Assembly: GCA_021287185.1 (NCBI GenBank) | Contig: JAJTAZ010000020.1 | Coordinates: 1 to 39,115, forward strand | Source of the DNA: Burkholderiales bacterium | Lineage (GTDB): Bacteria > Pseudomonadota > Gammaproteobacteria > Burkholderiales > Burkholderiaceae | Length of the DNA: 39,115 bases | Direction of reading: 5' to 3' | In this document: in pieces, positions 1 through 8,117 of the stretch | Numbering within the stretch: the first letter of the stretch is position 1 | How the letters are laid out: every line of letters begins with the position of its first letter | Translations under genes and position numbers: made by a program | The notes under the pieces: generated by a model | The model's input: the letters and a program-made list of their open reading frames with translations, nothing else | What the model was told of the DNA's origin: nothing | Database searches by the model: none

Positions 1-84
1 AACCGTCCTCATATGTCGCTCGGTGGATTCACTCCAGCGCAAACGCGTATGATGGCTTTAACAAACTCACGCGTCCTGCACTAA
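1..84 (+). mobile_element. C-terminal end of an IS transposase (DDE integrase-core type), partial
   Basis: Reading from base 1 in frame 1 gives about 27 residues ending at a TAA at 82-84. They include the run NRPHMSLGGFTPAQ. An N-R-P-H-x-x-L-G-G-x-T-P-A motif is the usual last segment of the integrase-core domain in IS481/IS3-type transposases, which cut and join DNA during transposition. The remainder of the gene lies off the left edge, so neither the left terminal repeat nor the family can be confirmed. The element's right end should lie a few tens of bases after the stop, roughly between 85 and 125, immediately before the surface-protein coding sequence. The motif match is from memory and only a short stretch is visible, so the call is moderate. 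A chance reading frame is the main alternative. Confidence 0.5.
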
Positions 85-95
85 ACGCAGGACTT

Positions 96-2012
96 GTGTT
101 GATTCTACTTTTAGATGCCGCCCTTTTAGGGGGTATTACCATAGCAGCGGGCATCACAAATCCATCTGCCAATAAAGCTGATTGGGGTGCTCAAAATATC
201 ACCTCTGGAGATGTGGATGCCCAAGGCAGACTTTGGTTTAGGGTTAATACAGGAACCAAGGTGGTGAGTGGTACTACCTATCCGATATCCTATGGCTATG
301 TCGATCTCAATAACCCAACTCAAGTTGTATTTGCTGGTGCGATGAACCTGACTGGTACTGGGTTACCAAATAATTTTTCGATGCCAGATATGACATACAA
401 TCCTGCTGATGGGCTTTTTTATATGGTCAGGGTCGATAATGTCACAGGTGTCACAACCCTCTACACTTATAACCCAACCACCAATGTTATAGACCAAGCC
501 AATGCAACCGCAGTGGGTAATACGGGATTAACACTTGGAACAACATCACAATTTGTTGCCATGATGGCAGATGTCAATGGCAATGTGTTTGGATTTGATA
601 ATGTTACAGGGACTGTGTATCAGTTTAACACCTCCACAGGAGCCGCTACTGTGGTCGGTACTGCTGCTCCTAATCCTGGAGACTTTGCAGCCGATTCTAC
701 CAAGGTCAATTTGCTTTCAGTACCGTATCTTTATCTTGATATGAATGAGAGCTCTGGGGTGGCTATAGGAGACTATAGCGGCAACTTCGCTCAAAACTTC
801 GTTGCTGGAAGCAATGCAGTCGTTATCGCTGATAGTGATCTTAATGTTGTCGATATCACCAGTACCAATCTTCAGCAAGCGACCATCACGCTGACCAATG
901 CAAAAAGTGGCGATGTTATTTTTATAGACGGTGCGCTACCTGCAGGTATCACAGCGACGACCGATGCTTCTGTGGCAGGCGTGATTACGATTACTTTGAG
1001 TGGTGTCGCTTCTGAGGCAAGTTATGAAGCGGCACTCAAACTGCTTAAATTCTATAATACTGCGCAAAATCCAGATCTTGAGCCACGGGAGATTACGTGG
1101 CAATTGATGGATGACTATAACCCAGATGGTAACTCGTCAACTCGTGATGGCAATGTCTCGGTTCCTGCCATCACGATTCTTACGATAGCGGACGATCCAC
1201 TGGATAATAATGACTCTGTCAGTGTTGATTCAACTGCGAGTGGAGCTTACCAGTGGTACGATGTGGATGCTGGCGATAGCCATACATTTACGGCTGTTCT
1301 TTCAGCGAGCAGTCCAAATTATGGTACCTTTACCATCAATAATTTGGGTCAATGGGCATTTGATCCGAATGAGACCAATCCAATACTCGCGGCACTTCCA
1401 AAAGGTCAAACTATTGTGGTCAGTTATGACATAACGGTTACCGATGCCCTCGGTGCAACAGCGACCAGAACGCAAGAGATTACCATCTATGGCAACAAAG
1501 CAACAACGCCGCCGGTTGTCCTTGATCTTAATGGTAATGGTGAACTTGAATACACTCATATCGTTGCAGATGTTAATGAGGATGGAACGTTAGACGCTAC
1601 AGCATGGGTTGGAAGCGGTGATGGCATACTTATGTGGGATCAGTATGGCGATGGTATGATGCATCACCAGAGCCAATATGCTCTTGGTGGTAGTGGACTC
1701 ACAGACCTCCAAGCATTGGCACTCAACTTCGATACCAATAGAGATAGTGTATTTGATGCAAACGATGAGTTATTTAGTCAGTTTGGTGCATGGCAAGACA
1801 TCAATCAAGATGGTGTGACACAAGCAGGAGAATTCCAAACTCTATCCGAGTTGGGCATTCAGGCCATTAATCTTGTGAGTGATGGTAATATTCAAAGCCC
1901 AACACAAGGGGTATTTGAATACGGTCAAACTACAGCGGTACTTGAAAGCGGCAACAGCATGCTCTTAGCTGATGTCAGCTTGATTTATCAAGTTCATACA
2001 CCAGTGCTATAA
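96..2012 (+). CDS. Large calcium-binding surface/adhesin-like protein, C-terminal part (5' part missing, probably cut by an IS)
   Basis: About 600 residues resemble the end of a secreted repeat protein. The first third (about 160-720) is rich in G-N-V-F-G-F-D-N-type turns and resembles the beta-propeller-like DUF6923 domain. The middle (about 1190-1490) resembles a VCBS/cadherin-like adhesin repeat, with a WAFDPN segment and a DITVTDALGAT strand. The last part (about 1510-1850) carries four EF-hand-like calcium loops: DLNGNGELE, DVNEDGTLD, DTNRDSVFDANDE and DINQDGVTQAGE. This is a C-terminal module typical of large calcium-binding exported proteins. No signal peptide is possible in this piece. 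The frame stays open from base 3, but the transposase-like frame upstream suggests that stretch is IS sequence. The listed GTG at 96 may therefore not be a native start, and the gene may be a truncated remnant. The type I secretion signal, if any, is not obvious. Confidence 0.6.
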   Translation: MLILLLDAALLGGITIAAGITNPSANKADWGAQNITSGDVDAQGRLWFRVNTGTKVVSGTTYPISYGYVDLNNPTQVVFAGAMNLTGTGLPNNFSMPDMTYNPADGLFYMVRVDNVTGVTTLYTYNPTTNVIDQANATAVGNTGLTLGTTSQFVAMMADVNGNVFGFDNVTGTVYQFNTSTGAATVVGTAAPNPGDFAADSTKVNLLSVPYLYLDMNESSGVAIGDYSGNFAQNFVAGSNAVVIADSDLNVVDITSTNLQQATITLTNAKSGDVIFIDGALPAGITATTDASVAGVITITLSGVASEASYEAALKLLKFYNTAQNPDLEPREITWQLMDDYNPDGNSSTRDGNVSVPAITILTIADDPLDNNDSVSVDSTASGAYQWYDVDAGDSHTFTAVLSASSPNYGTFTINNLGQWAFDPNETNPILAALPKGQTIVVSYDITVTDALGATATRTQEITIYGNKATTPPVVLDLNGNGELEYTHIVADVNEDGTLDATAWVGSGDGILMWDQYGDGMMHHQSQYALGGSGLTDLQALALNFDTNRDSVFDANDELFSQFGAWQDINQDGVTQAGEFQTLSELGIQAINLVSDGNIQSPTQGVFEYGQTTAVLESGNSMLLADVSLIYQVHTPVL

Positions 2013-2064
2013 GTTGTTTGTGGATTTTTGCCCTCGTAGGCGTAATTTTGCAGGGGTTTAGGAA

Positions 2065-2097
2065 GCAAGCGCGATGAAATATCGCGTTTGCTTTTTT
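2065..2097 (+). terminator. Strong intrinsic terminator after the surface-protein gene
   Basis: An 11-bp stem (2065-2075 with 2081-2091, one G-U pair) with a 5-nt loop is followed directly by six T residues at 2092-2097. It sits 52 nt after the stop of the surface-protein gene. The rest of the gap to 2350 is AT-rich and shows no gene. Confidence 0.85.
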
Positions 2098-2349
2098 GCG
2101 TTCACGTTCAAATGGAAAATAGTTACTCTAGAAAATCAAAATAAGTGAGGGTAAGTTTCGCCAAGCCAAGTGTTACTTTGTTCTTGATTTGACAGTGGTT
2201 GAATGTGTGGTATAAGTTATATTGGTTGTAATTTTTTCGAGTGGTGTTTACTTTACGCCTTTGATTTTTTACAGACCAAATTGATGAAAAATTTGTTAAG
2301 CAAAAATTAATTATTGTGGTCAAAAAAATGTACGCAACACGTTAGTTTC

Positions 2350-3168
2350 CTACAACGATGTTTTGCGTATTGCTGTCACTATTTGATATACCCCACCAAA
2401 AATCGTGCGCTTGTGCCAATCAAATGCGTTGGCATCATCGGCATACTCAGCTATTTCTTTGTGCCACAGTGCATTGGAAAATGGCTCGATTTTGATGTTG
2501 ATTAGGCGCAATATCCAACCGATGGGTTGCCAAAATTTCGGACGATGGTAATCGATGAATATCAATTTTCCAGTGGGTTTAATCGCTTGGGTCATGCGAT
2601 TAACCACCGCGTGTTTTTTGTCCTCTGGAATTTCATGCAACAGGAAAAAACTGCACGCCACATCATAATCACGTCCTTGCCAATTGGCGGCATCGCTGTG
2701 AAAAATGCTCGCTTGCGGCAAATGTCCGATTTTCCCATGCGCGCGTGCGATTTGTGCGGCAGTGACATCGGTGAGGTCAAATTGACCCGTCGTGCCCAAT
2801 TTTTTAGTTACTTGATTAATCACATCGCCGTAAACGTGCGCCACTTGCCAAACGCGCATTCCTGCCTGAATCTCTTGTAGATAGGCACGTATCATGCGTT
2901 GCCCATTGCCAAAAAGTAAACCATTAAAGACCAAATTTCTGTCCAACAATGCCACATTGCGCGGATTGAGGTATGCCCAGTGATAGACGTCTTCCATGTA
3001 TTGAGGCACGTCCTCACGAGGGATGGCTTTGATTTCTGGGGATAGGTATTTTCGGTTGATGGCGATTTTCTCAGATGGATTCATTTTGAACTTGATTTTC
3101 CTTGGTTGTAACCACGATACCTCTTTTTTGTGTGTCATATGGCCCCAAATGTGTGGGTTTTGGTTCAT
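2350..3168 (-). CDS. rquA: RquA-like methyltransferase, rhodoquinone biosynthesis
   Basis: A class I SAM-methyltransferase-like protein of up to 272 aa. I recognise it as RquA-like from several blocks: DVYHWAYLNPRNVALLDR near the N-terminus, VAHVYGD in place of the usual glycine-rich SAM motif I, CSFFLLHEIPED, LIFIDYHRPKFW, IEPFSNALW, and the C-terminal TIFGGVYQ. RquA converts ubiquinone to rhodoquinone, a low-potential quinone that lets fumarate reductase run during anaerobic growth. The degenerate motif I is characteristic of that family. Start choice is open: ATG at 3168 (listed), 3138 or 3084. The residues before 3084 look less conserved, but the putative -10 box at 3192 allows any of them. 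The gene stands alone between a terminator and divergent aroE. The alternative is another UbiE-type quinone methyltransferase. Confidence 0.75.
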   Translation of the reverse strand: MNQNPHIWGHMTHKKEVSWLQPRKIKFKMNPSEKIAINRKYLSPEIKAIPREDVPQYMEDVYHWAYLNPRNVALLDRNLVFNGLLFGNGQRMIRAYLQEIQAGMRVWQVAHVYGDVINQVTKKLGTTGQFDLTDVTAAQIARAHGKIGHLPQASIFHSDAANWQGRDYDVACSFFLLHEIPEDKKHAVVNRMTQAIKPTGKLIFIDYHRPKFWQPIGWILRLINIKIEPFSNALWHKEIAEYADDANAFDWHKRTIFGGVYQIVTAIRKTSL

Positions 3169-3191
3169 TTAGGTGCAGATGTACAACTCAT

Positions 3192-3197
3192 ATTATA
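3192..3197 (-). promoter_or_regulatory. Putative -10 box for rquA
   Basis: The minus strand reads TATAAT, a consensus -10, 23 nt before the ATG at 3168. No good -35 is seen at 16-18 nt. A 6-bp inverted repeat (3271-3276 with 3282-3287) lies further upstream and might be an operator, but that is a guess. Confidence 0.45.
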
Positions 3198-3390
3198 CCT
3201 TTGGTAGTGTTTGATTTTTGAGCCAAGCCGCTACATGAGCGATGTAAACCATAAAATCACGTGCTTGTGTGGTAATAAAAAATTACCTTTGCCAAGTGTT
3301 CAAAAAAGCAAAGATTGTTTGGTCTCATAGATACTAAAGGTGCGGGAGTGTGTTTAATGGGATTGTTGTTGTGTTTGGCTTCACTCTTTT

Positions 3391-3419
3391 TTAGAAAACC
3401 CGCGCGCTTGCGCTACAAT
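3391..3419 (+). promoter_or_regulatory. Putative sigma70 promoter of aroE
   Basis: TTAGAA (3391-3396) and TACAAT (3414-3419) are separated by 17 nt. The predicted transcription start is near 3426, about 23 nt before the aroE ATG at 3449. This also argues against the in-frame TTG at 3428 as the start codon. Confidence 0.5.
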
Positions 3420-3448
3420 GTTGCGCATTGATCCTTGAGTGTGTTGTT

Positions 3449-4288
3449 ATGAGTGAAAATTTAAAATACTACGCCGTGATTGGCAATCCAATCGCCCACA
3501 GCAAATCGCCTGATATCCACGCGCAGTTTGCCGCGCAATGTGGCATCCCATTGCGTTATGAGCGCGTGCTCGCGCCTGTCGATAGTTTTGCGGCGACGGT
3601 CGATGAACTGCGTGCGCAGGGTTTGTGTGGATGCAATGTCACCGTTCCGTTTAAATTGGATGCGTTTGCCTATGCCTCGAAACGTTCAAGTGATGTACTT
3701 TGGGCGGGCGCGGCGAATACCTTGAGTTTTAGTAAGGAGTTGGTCACAGCCGATAACACCGATGGTGTGGGTTTGGTGCGTGATGTGACACACAACTTGA
3801 ACACGCCACTCGCTGGTAAAAAAGTGTTGTTGCTCGGCGCGGGCGGCGCGGCGCGTGGGGTGTTGCGCCCGATTCTCAATGAACACCCAGCAGTTGTGGT
3901 GGTCAAAAACCGCAGTTTGGATAAAGCACACGCGTGGCTCGCGCAGATTGCGCAAAACACCGATTTTGCCCAACTCACACAAGGCATTGAGTTGAGTGTG
4001 CAAGCGTGGGCGGATGAAACTTTAGAATCATACGATGTGGTTATCAACGCCACAGCCAGTGGTTTGGGTGATGAATTCACACAACCACAAGGAGTACTGT
4101 TCAATTCAAATGCGCTCGCCTACGACATGATGTATGGCAAACAAACGGGTTTCATGACTTGGGCGCAAACGCAAGGCGCGCACATCGCGGACGGTTGGGG
4201 GATGTTGGTCGAACAAGCGGCGGCGAGTTTTCAGATTTGGCATGGCATTGTCCCCGATACTGCGCCACTATTACAGCGAGGTGTTTGA
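3449..4288 (+). CDS. aroE: Shikimate dehydrogenase (NADP+)
   Basis: Catalyses the reversible NADPH-dependent reduction of 3-dehydroshikimate to shikimate in the cytoplasmic chorismate pathway. The 279-aa product matches the usual length of about 270. Visible motifs are the shikimate-binding NPIAHSKSP (residues 13-21), NVTVPFK with catalytic Lys69, NTDGVG with the paired Asp105, and the NADP-binding GAGGAARG from residue 130. I chose ATG 3449 rather than TTG 3428 because the protein then begins MSENLKYYAVIGNP, as in the family, and because of the promoter position. mtgA follows after 2 nt, so the two are probably co-transcribed. Confidence 0.95.
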   Translation: MSENLKYYAVIGNPIAHSKSPDIHAQFAAQCGIPLRYERVLAPVDSFAATVDELRAQGLCGCNVTVPFKLDAFAYASKRSSDVLWAGAANTLSFSKELVTADNTDGVGLVRDVTHNLNTPLAGKKVLLLGAGGAARGVLRPILNEHPAVVVVKNRSLDKAHAWLAQIAQNTDFAQLTQGIELSVQAWADETLESYDVVINATASGLGDEFTQPQGVLFNSNALAYDMMYGKQTGFMTWAQTQGAHIADGWGMLVEQAAASFQIWHGIVPDTAPLLQRGV

Positions 4289-4290
4289 GC

Positions 4291-4995
4291 ATGTGGCGTT
4301 ATTGGATTAAACCGTATCTGTATTCGCTTTTTTTGATCGGCGTGGCGTTTCAAATTTGGTGTGTGCTGTGGTTGGCTTTGTACGGTGTCGGGCTTGCGCC
4401 GTTTTCTGCGTTTATGAAAAACGAGCAAATGCGTTTGATTCCCGCCAAAGGACAGTTTTTATTGCAACACGATTGGATGGCGTATGGCGATATTTCAGAC
4501 AATTTGAAAAAAGCCGTGGTGGCCTCTGAGGATGCGGGTTTTGTCGAGCATGACGGTGTGGATTGGGACGCGATTGAGGTGGCGAAAAAGAAAAACGCCC
4601 GTCGGGGTAAAATTATCGCGGGCGGTTCGACCATCTCAATGCAGTTGACCAAAAATCTGTTTTTCTCGTCCAACCGTTCGTACCTGCGCAAAGCCAATGA
4701 AATTGGCATGACGTATGTGATGGAAATGATGTTGCCCAAGGACAAGATTTTTGAGTTGTATTTGAATTCGGTTGAATGGGGCGAGGGCGTATTTGGTGCG
4801 CAAGCGGCGGCGCAGCACTATTTCGGCACGAACGCCGATAAACTCTCGGCGCAACAAGCGGCGAAACTCGCGGTGATGTTGCCCGCACCGAAGTTCTACG
4901 ATGCCAATCGCAAAAGTCGCAATCTTGGACGACGTGCAAATGTCATCCTGCGCCGCATGGGTGGCGCGCAAATTCCTGATGATGAGGGGCTGTAA
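4291..4995 (+). CDS. mtgA: Monofunctional biosynthetic peptidoglycan transglycosylase
   Basis: Polymerises lipid II into glycan strands at the outer face of the inner membrane. The 234-aa protein has one N-terminal membrane segment (about residues 11-33) followed by a glycosyltransferase family 51 domain. The catalytic glutamate is in SEDAGFVEH (Glu80). The second conserved block, GGSTISMQLTKNLF (residues 111-124), is intact, as is the LYLNSVEWG motif. There is no transpeptidase domain, as expected for MtgA. It starts 2 nt after the aroE stop, and the EamA gene follows after 2 nt, so the three form a tight operon. The aroE-mtgA neighbourhood is common in betaproteobacteria. Confidence 0.95.
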   Translation: MWRYWIKPYLYSLFLIGVAFQIWCVLWLALYGVGLAPFSAFMKNEQMRLIPAKGQFLLQHDWMAYGDISDNLKKAVVASEDAGFVEHDGVDWDAIEVAKKKNARRGKIIAGGSTISMQLTKNLFFSSNRSYLRKANEIGMTYVMEMMLPKDKIFELYLNSVEWGEGVFGAQAAAQHYFGTNADKLSAQQAAKLAVMLPAPKFYDANRKSRNLGRRANVILRRMGGAQIPDDEGL

Positions 4996-4997
4996 GA

Positions 4998-5915
4998 TTG
5001 ATTGTGAACCATCGTTTATCCCCTCAAAATTGGCGTAAATCCACAGCGTACATGGCCTTGGCATCCTCAATGATGCTGGTTGGCGCGTATGTGGCATTGT
5101 CAAAAAGTCTGCTACAGTATTTCCCGCCATTTGCTTTGGCTTGGGTGCGTTTTTTGATTGCGGCAGTGGTGATGTGGCCGTGGTTGCGCGAATGGCGTGG
5201 CAAAGTTCACTCTGTACCCAAACATGACCGCTGGGCATTGTTTGGTATGTCATTTTTTGGTAATTTTTTATTCACCATTTGTATGTTGTTTGGTGTGGCG
5301 AACACCTCGGCAACGGCGGCAGGCATCATCATGAGTTTGCTGCCTGCGGTGATTGCGCTGGTTTCGGCTTGGGTCTTGCGTGAGCATCTGACCCGTGTCG
5401 GCTTGGCAAGTGTGGGATTGGCGGTTTTGGGTGTGATGAGTTTGAGTTTAAACAAAGACTCAGCAGGGCAGTCGTGGTTGGGCAATGTATTTATGGTTGG
5501 CGCGTTGTTGTGTGAGGCGTTTTACGTCATCGGCGCGAAGTATTTGACTTCTGGTTACAGTCCCAAGCAAATTGCGGTGGCGATGAATACCTTTGGTTTG
5601 ATTTTGACCACGCCGCTGGCGATGTTTCAACTACCCGATGTGGCATGGGCGCAAATTGGTTGGAATGGTTGGTTGCTGATGGTTTTTTACGCGCTTGCCG
5701 CCAGTGTGTGGGCGACATGGCTGTGGTTCAACGGCTTGCGCCATGTGCCTGCCAATCGCGCAGGGGTGTTCACAGTGGCTTTGCCTTTGACCGCCGCTGC
5801 GATTGGGGTTGTGCTGTATCACGAATCATGGACGGTGTACCACACGGTGGCGTTTGCCTGCGCCGTGGCGGGTGTGGTGCTCAGCAGTTGGTTGCCTGCG
5901 ACCGATGGGCATTGA
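4998..5915 (+). CDS. EamA/DMT-family inner-membrane transporter
   Basis: A 305-aa very hydrophobic protein with about ten predicted membrane segments arranged as two EamA repeats of roughly 140 residues each. This is the drug/metabolite transporter layout. Members export amino acids, nucleosides or other small metabolites, and the substrate cannot be told from sequence. The start is uncertain: TTG 4998 lies 8 nt after a GAGGGG ribosome-binding sequence (4984-4989), and GTG 5004 is the alternative. The gene is 2 nt downstream of mtgA and converges with suhB, with only 2 nt between the two stop codons. Confidence 0.85.
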   Translation: MIVNHRLSPQNWRKSTAYMALASSMMLVGAYVALSKSLLQYFPPFALAWVRFLIAAVVMWPWLREWRGKVHSVPKHDRWALFGMSFFGNFLFTICMLFGVANTSATAAGIIMSLLPAVIALVSAWVLREHLTRVGLASVGLAVLGVMSLSLNKDSAGQSWLGNVFMVGALLCEAFYVIGAKYLTSGYSPKQIAVAMNTFGLILTTPLAMFQLPDVAWAQIGWNGWLLMVFYALAASVWATWLWFNGLRHVPANRAGVFTVALPLTAAAIGVVLYHESWTVYHTVAFACAVAGVVLSSWLPATDGH

Positions 5916-5917
5916 GT

Positions 5918-6727
5918 CTATACAGTTTTTAAGGTGCGCAAAATCTGTGCATGAATTTGCGAATTGGCGGCAATCACGCTGTTGTTTGAAAATTCAATCG
6001 GTGCGCCATACACATCGGTAATGAGCGCGCCAGCCTCCTGTGCAATCAATATGCCTGCGGCATAATCCCACGGTTTGAGCGCGATTTCGTAGTAGCCATC
6101 GAATGTTCCGCGTGCCACATAGCATAAATCCAAAGCCGCCGAACCCAGCCTGCGAATATCACGGCAGTTGGGTAAGATTTGACGCATACTCGCGAGCACC
6201 CACTCAAAATCCTCGCCCTGATTGACCTTGCTGTATGGGAACCCCGTGGCAATCAAAGATTGTTGCAATTCGTTTTGCGTGCTCACCTGTAGTCGCGTGG
6301 TTGTGTTGTTGAGTGTTAGATACGCACCTTCACCTGCCACCGCCCAAAATAGTTCATCCAAAATGGGGTTATAGACCACGCCCATCATACCAATGCCGCG
6401 CTCGTACACGCCGATGGACACCGCCACATGTGGCACACCGTGGATAAAATTGGTCGTGCCATCAATCGGGTCAATGTAAATCGCTTGCTCAAAGACATTA
6501 CCATAATTGCCCTGATGCGATTCTTCGCCCACCAAAGTGTGCTCAGGAAACAACTGCGCCAAACGCGGCAAGATGAATTGCTCGGTGGCCACATCGTATT
6601 GCGTGACCAAATCCACCGTGCCTTTGTGCGTAATGTTTTTGCTGGCAAAATAGCCTTCACGGACAACCTTGCCCGCATCAAGGGCTATTTGTTTGAGGGG
6701 TTCGATGGGTGAAGATTTCAGATTCAT
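5918..6727 (-). CDS. suhB: Inositol-1-monophosphatase family protein (SuhB)
   Basis: A 269-aa Mg2+-dependent sugar-phosphate phosphatase. In enterobacteria SuhB also joins the rRNA transcription antitermination complex. Metal-binding motifs are intact: GEES (67-70), DPIDGTTNF (86-94), and the C-terminal WDYAAGILIAQEAG with its metal-ligand aspartate. The ATG at 6727 is preferred over longer upstream options because the family begins shortly before the first helix and the upstream residues have no resemblance. It is transcribed divergently from xseB, with a 148-nt gap in which I could not identify convincing promoters. Its stop is 2 nt from the EamA stop. Confidence 0.92.
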   Translation of the reverse strand: MNLKSSPIEPLKQIALDAGKVVREGYFASKNITHKGTVDLVTQYDVATEQFILPRLAQLFPEHTLVGEESHQGNYGNVFEQAIYIDPIDGTTNFIHGVPHVAVSIGVYERGIGMMGVVYNPILDELFWAVAGEGAYLTLNNTTTRLQVSTQNELQQSLIATGFPYSKVNQGEDFEWVLASMRQILPNCRDIRRLGSAALDLCYVARGTFDGYYEIALKPWDYAAGILIAQEAGALITDVYGAPIEFSNNSVIAANSQIHAQILRTLKTV

Positions 6728-6875
6728 ATTGTGTTTAATGGGGTGGTGAAGAAAACATTTTATCTGAAGTTGTATTTTAACAGGATGATAAAGCTCGGTC
6801 AGTGATGGATTGTTGCATCGGCAAGGCGGATTTATCGTAAAATGCGACTTTTCGCGCACCGATTTGAGGTCAAAC

Positions 6876-7112
6876 ATGGCGAATGCCAAAAACGCACAAA
6901 AAGCCCCTGAAAATTTTGAAACCGCCATGCGCGAACTGGAGCAGTTGATTGCTTCTATGGAAAACGGTCAAATGCCTTTGGAAGCCTCGTTGCAGGCGTA
7001 TCAGCGCGGCGCGTTTTTGGTTAAATTTTGCCAATCGCAGTTGCAAGCGGTGCAGGAACAAGTCAAAATTGTTGAGGCGGACATGGTGCGTCCATTGGAT
7101 GTGAATGAGTGA
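6876..7112 (+). CDS. xseB: Exonuclease VII small subunit
   Basis: A 78-aa protein, close to the usual 75-85. It starts at the ATG at 6876, preceded by a TGAGGT ribosome-binding site 5 nt away. It contains the family's FETAMRELEQLIASMENGQ block and the following LEASLQAYQRG helix. XseB binds several-to-one to XseA to form the single-strand DNA exonuclease ExoVII; xseA is not in this window. The stop overlaps the likely ispA start by 8 nt. That indicates translational coupling, in the conserved xseB-ispA-dxs order. Confidence 0.92.
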   Translation: MANAKNAQKAPENFETAMRELEQLIASMENGQMPLEASLQAYQRGAFLVKFCQSQLQAVQEQVKIVEADMVRPLDVNE

Positions 7113-8082
7113 TATGGAACGAGGCATGACTGCATTGAATATTCCGACCGTTGGCATCAGTGCGCAACGGTTTAACGATTGGGCAAGTGTGGTGCGTCCG
7201 CAAATCGAAGTTGCATTGGCTCAGGGCTTGGACGCGTATGCCACGCACAGTGTGGCGCAAAACTCGCCATTGGTTGCTGCGATGCGTCATGGTGTGATGA
7301 ATGGTGGTAAACGTGTGCGCGCTTTGGCGGTTTTGGCGGCAGCGCATTTGGTTGGTGGTTCGCAACAAGTGGCGATGCAGGTGGCGGTGGCACTCGAATA
7401 CATCCACGCTTACTCCTTGATACACGATGATTTACCGTGCATGGACGATGATGATTTGCGCCGTGGTCAGCCGACGGTACACATTCAGTATGGACAGGCA
7501 CAGGCTTTGCTCGCAGGCGATGCCTTGCAAACTTTGGCGTTTGACGTGTTGGCTTCTGAGCGTTTGACACAGATGGGACTGACGGCGGCACAGCAATTGC
7601 AATTGATTCGCACGCTGGCACATGCCTCAGGTGTTGTGGGTATGGCGGGCGGACAAGCGATTGATTGCCACCATGTGGGACAACCATTATCGGCAGACAT
7701 CATGCAAATCATGCACTCATTGAAAACAGGTGCTTTGTTGCATGCCAGTGTGATGATGGGGGCGATGTGTGGAACACAGGATGCCCGCGATGCGACGTAT
7801 TTGTCGCGCTATGCCGATGATTTGGGTTTGCTGTTTCAGGTGGTGGACGATATTTTAGATGCCTCGCAAGACACCGCTACTTTGGGCAAAACCGCAGGCA
7901 AGGATGCCGATGCCAACAAGCCAACCTACGTGCAAGCCATGGGGATTGAGGGCGCGCGCGGTTTTGCGCAAAAACTCTATACCAGCGCGTTGGCGCATTT
8001 GGGCAATATGTCCAATGCAGAGCAGCAAGGTACGCAACATTTGGCTGATTTGGCGAGTTACTGCCACGAACGAATTTATTAA
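7105..8082 (+). CDS. ispA: Farnesyl diphosphate synthase (polyprenyl synthetase)
   Basis: Condenses isopentenyl diphosphate with dimethylallyl and geranyl diphosphate to make farnesyl diphosphate, the precursor of undecaprenyl phosphate and the quinone tail. The 325-aa protein carries GGKRVRA (67-73), the first aspartate-rich motif [10 protein letters not shown] (108-117) with the four-residue spacing typical of bacterial short-chain synthases, and the second motif DDILD (248-252). It is about 25 residues longer than E. coli IspA, mainly at the N-terminus. ATGs at 7114 and 7126 are possible alternative starts. It overlaps xseB, and dxs follows after 35 nt. Confidence 0.93.
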   Translation: MSDMERGMTALNIPTVGISAQRFNDWASVVRPQIEVALAQGLDAYATHSVAQNSPLVAAMRHGVMNGGKRVRALAVLAAAHLVGGSQQVAMQVAVALEYIHAYSLIHDDLPCMDDDDLRRGQPTVHIQYGQAQALLAGDALQTLAFDVLASERLTQMGLTAAQQLQLIRTLAHASGVVGMAGGQAIDCHHVGQPLSADIMQIMHSLKTGALLHASVMMGAMCGTQDARDATYLSRYADDLGLLFQVVDDILDASQDTATLGKTAGKDADANKPTYVQAMGIEGARGFAQKLYTSALAHLGNMSNAEQQGTQHLADLASYCHERIY

Positions 8083-8117
8083 AACGAATTAATCAAAATT
8101 TAAACATTAGAACCACC

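Noticed and set aside
3-95. Frame-3 extension of the surface protein to the left edge
   Set aside because: The stretch is open but overlaps a transposase-like frame 1 and does not resemble the rest of the protein, so it is probably IS sequence read by chance.
2123-2323. Minus-strand 66-codon open frame in the AT-rich gap
   Set aside because: No recognisable protein features and no ribosome-binding site. It looks like a chance frame in AT-rich DNA.
3428-3448. TTG start for aroE 21 nt upstream
   Set aside because: It lies at the predicted transcription start and adds residues not typical of the family.
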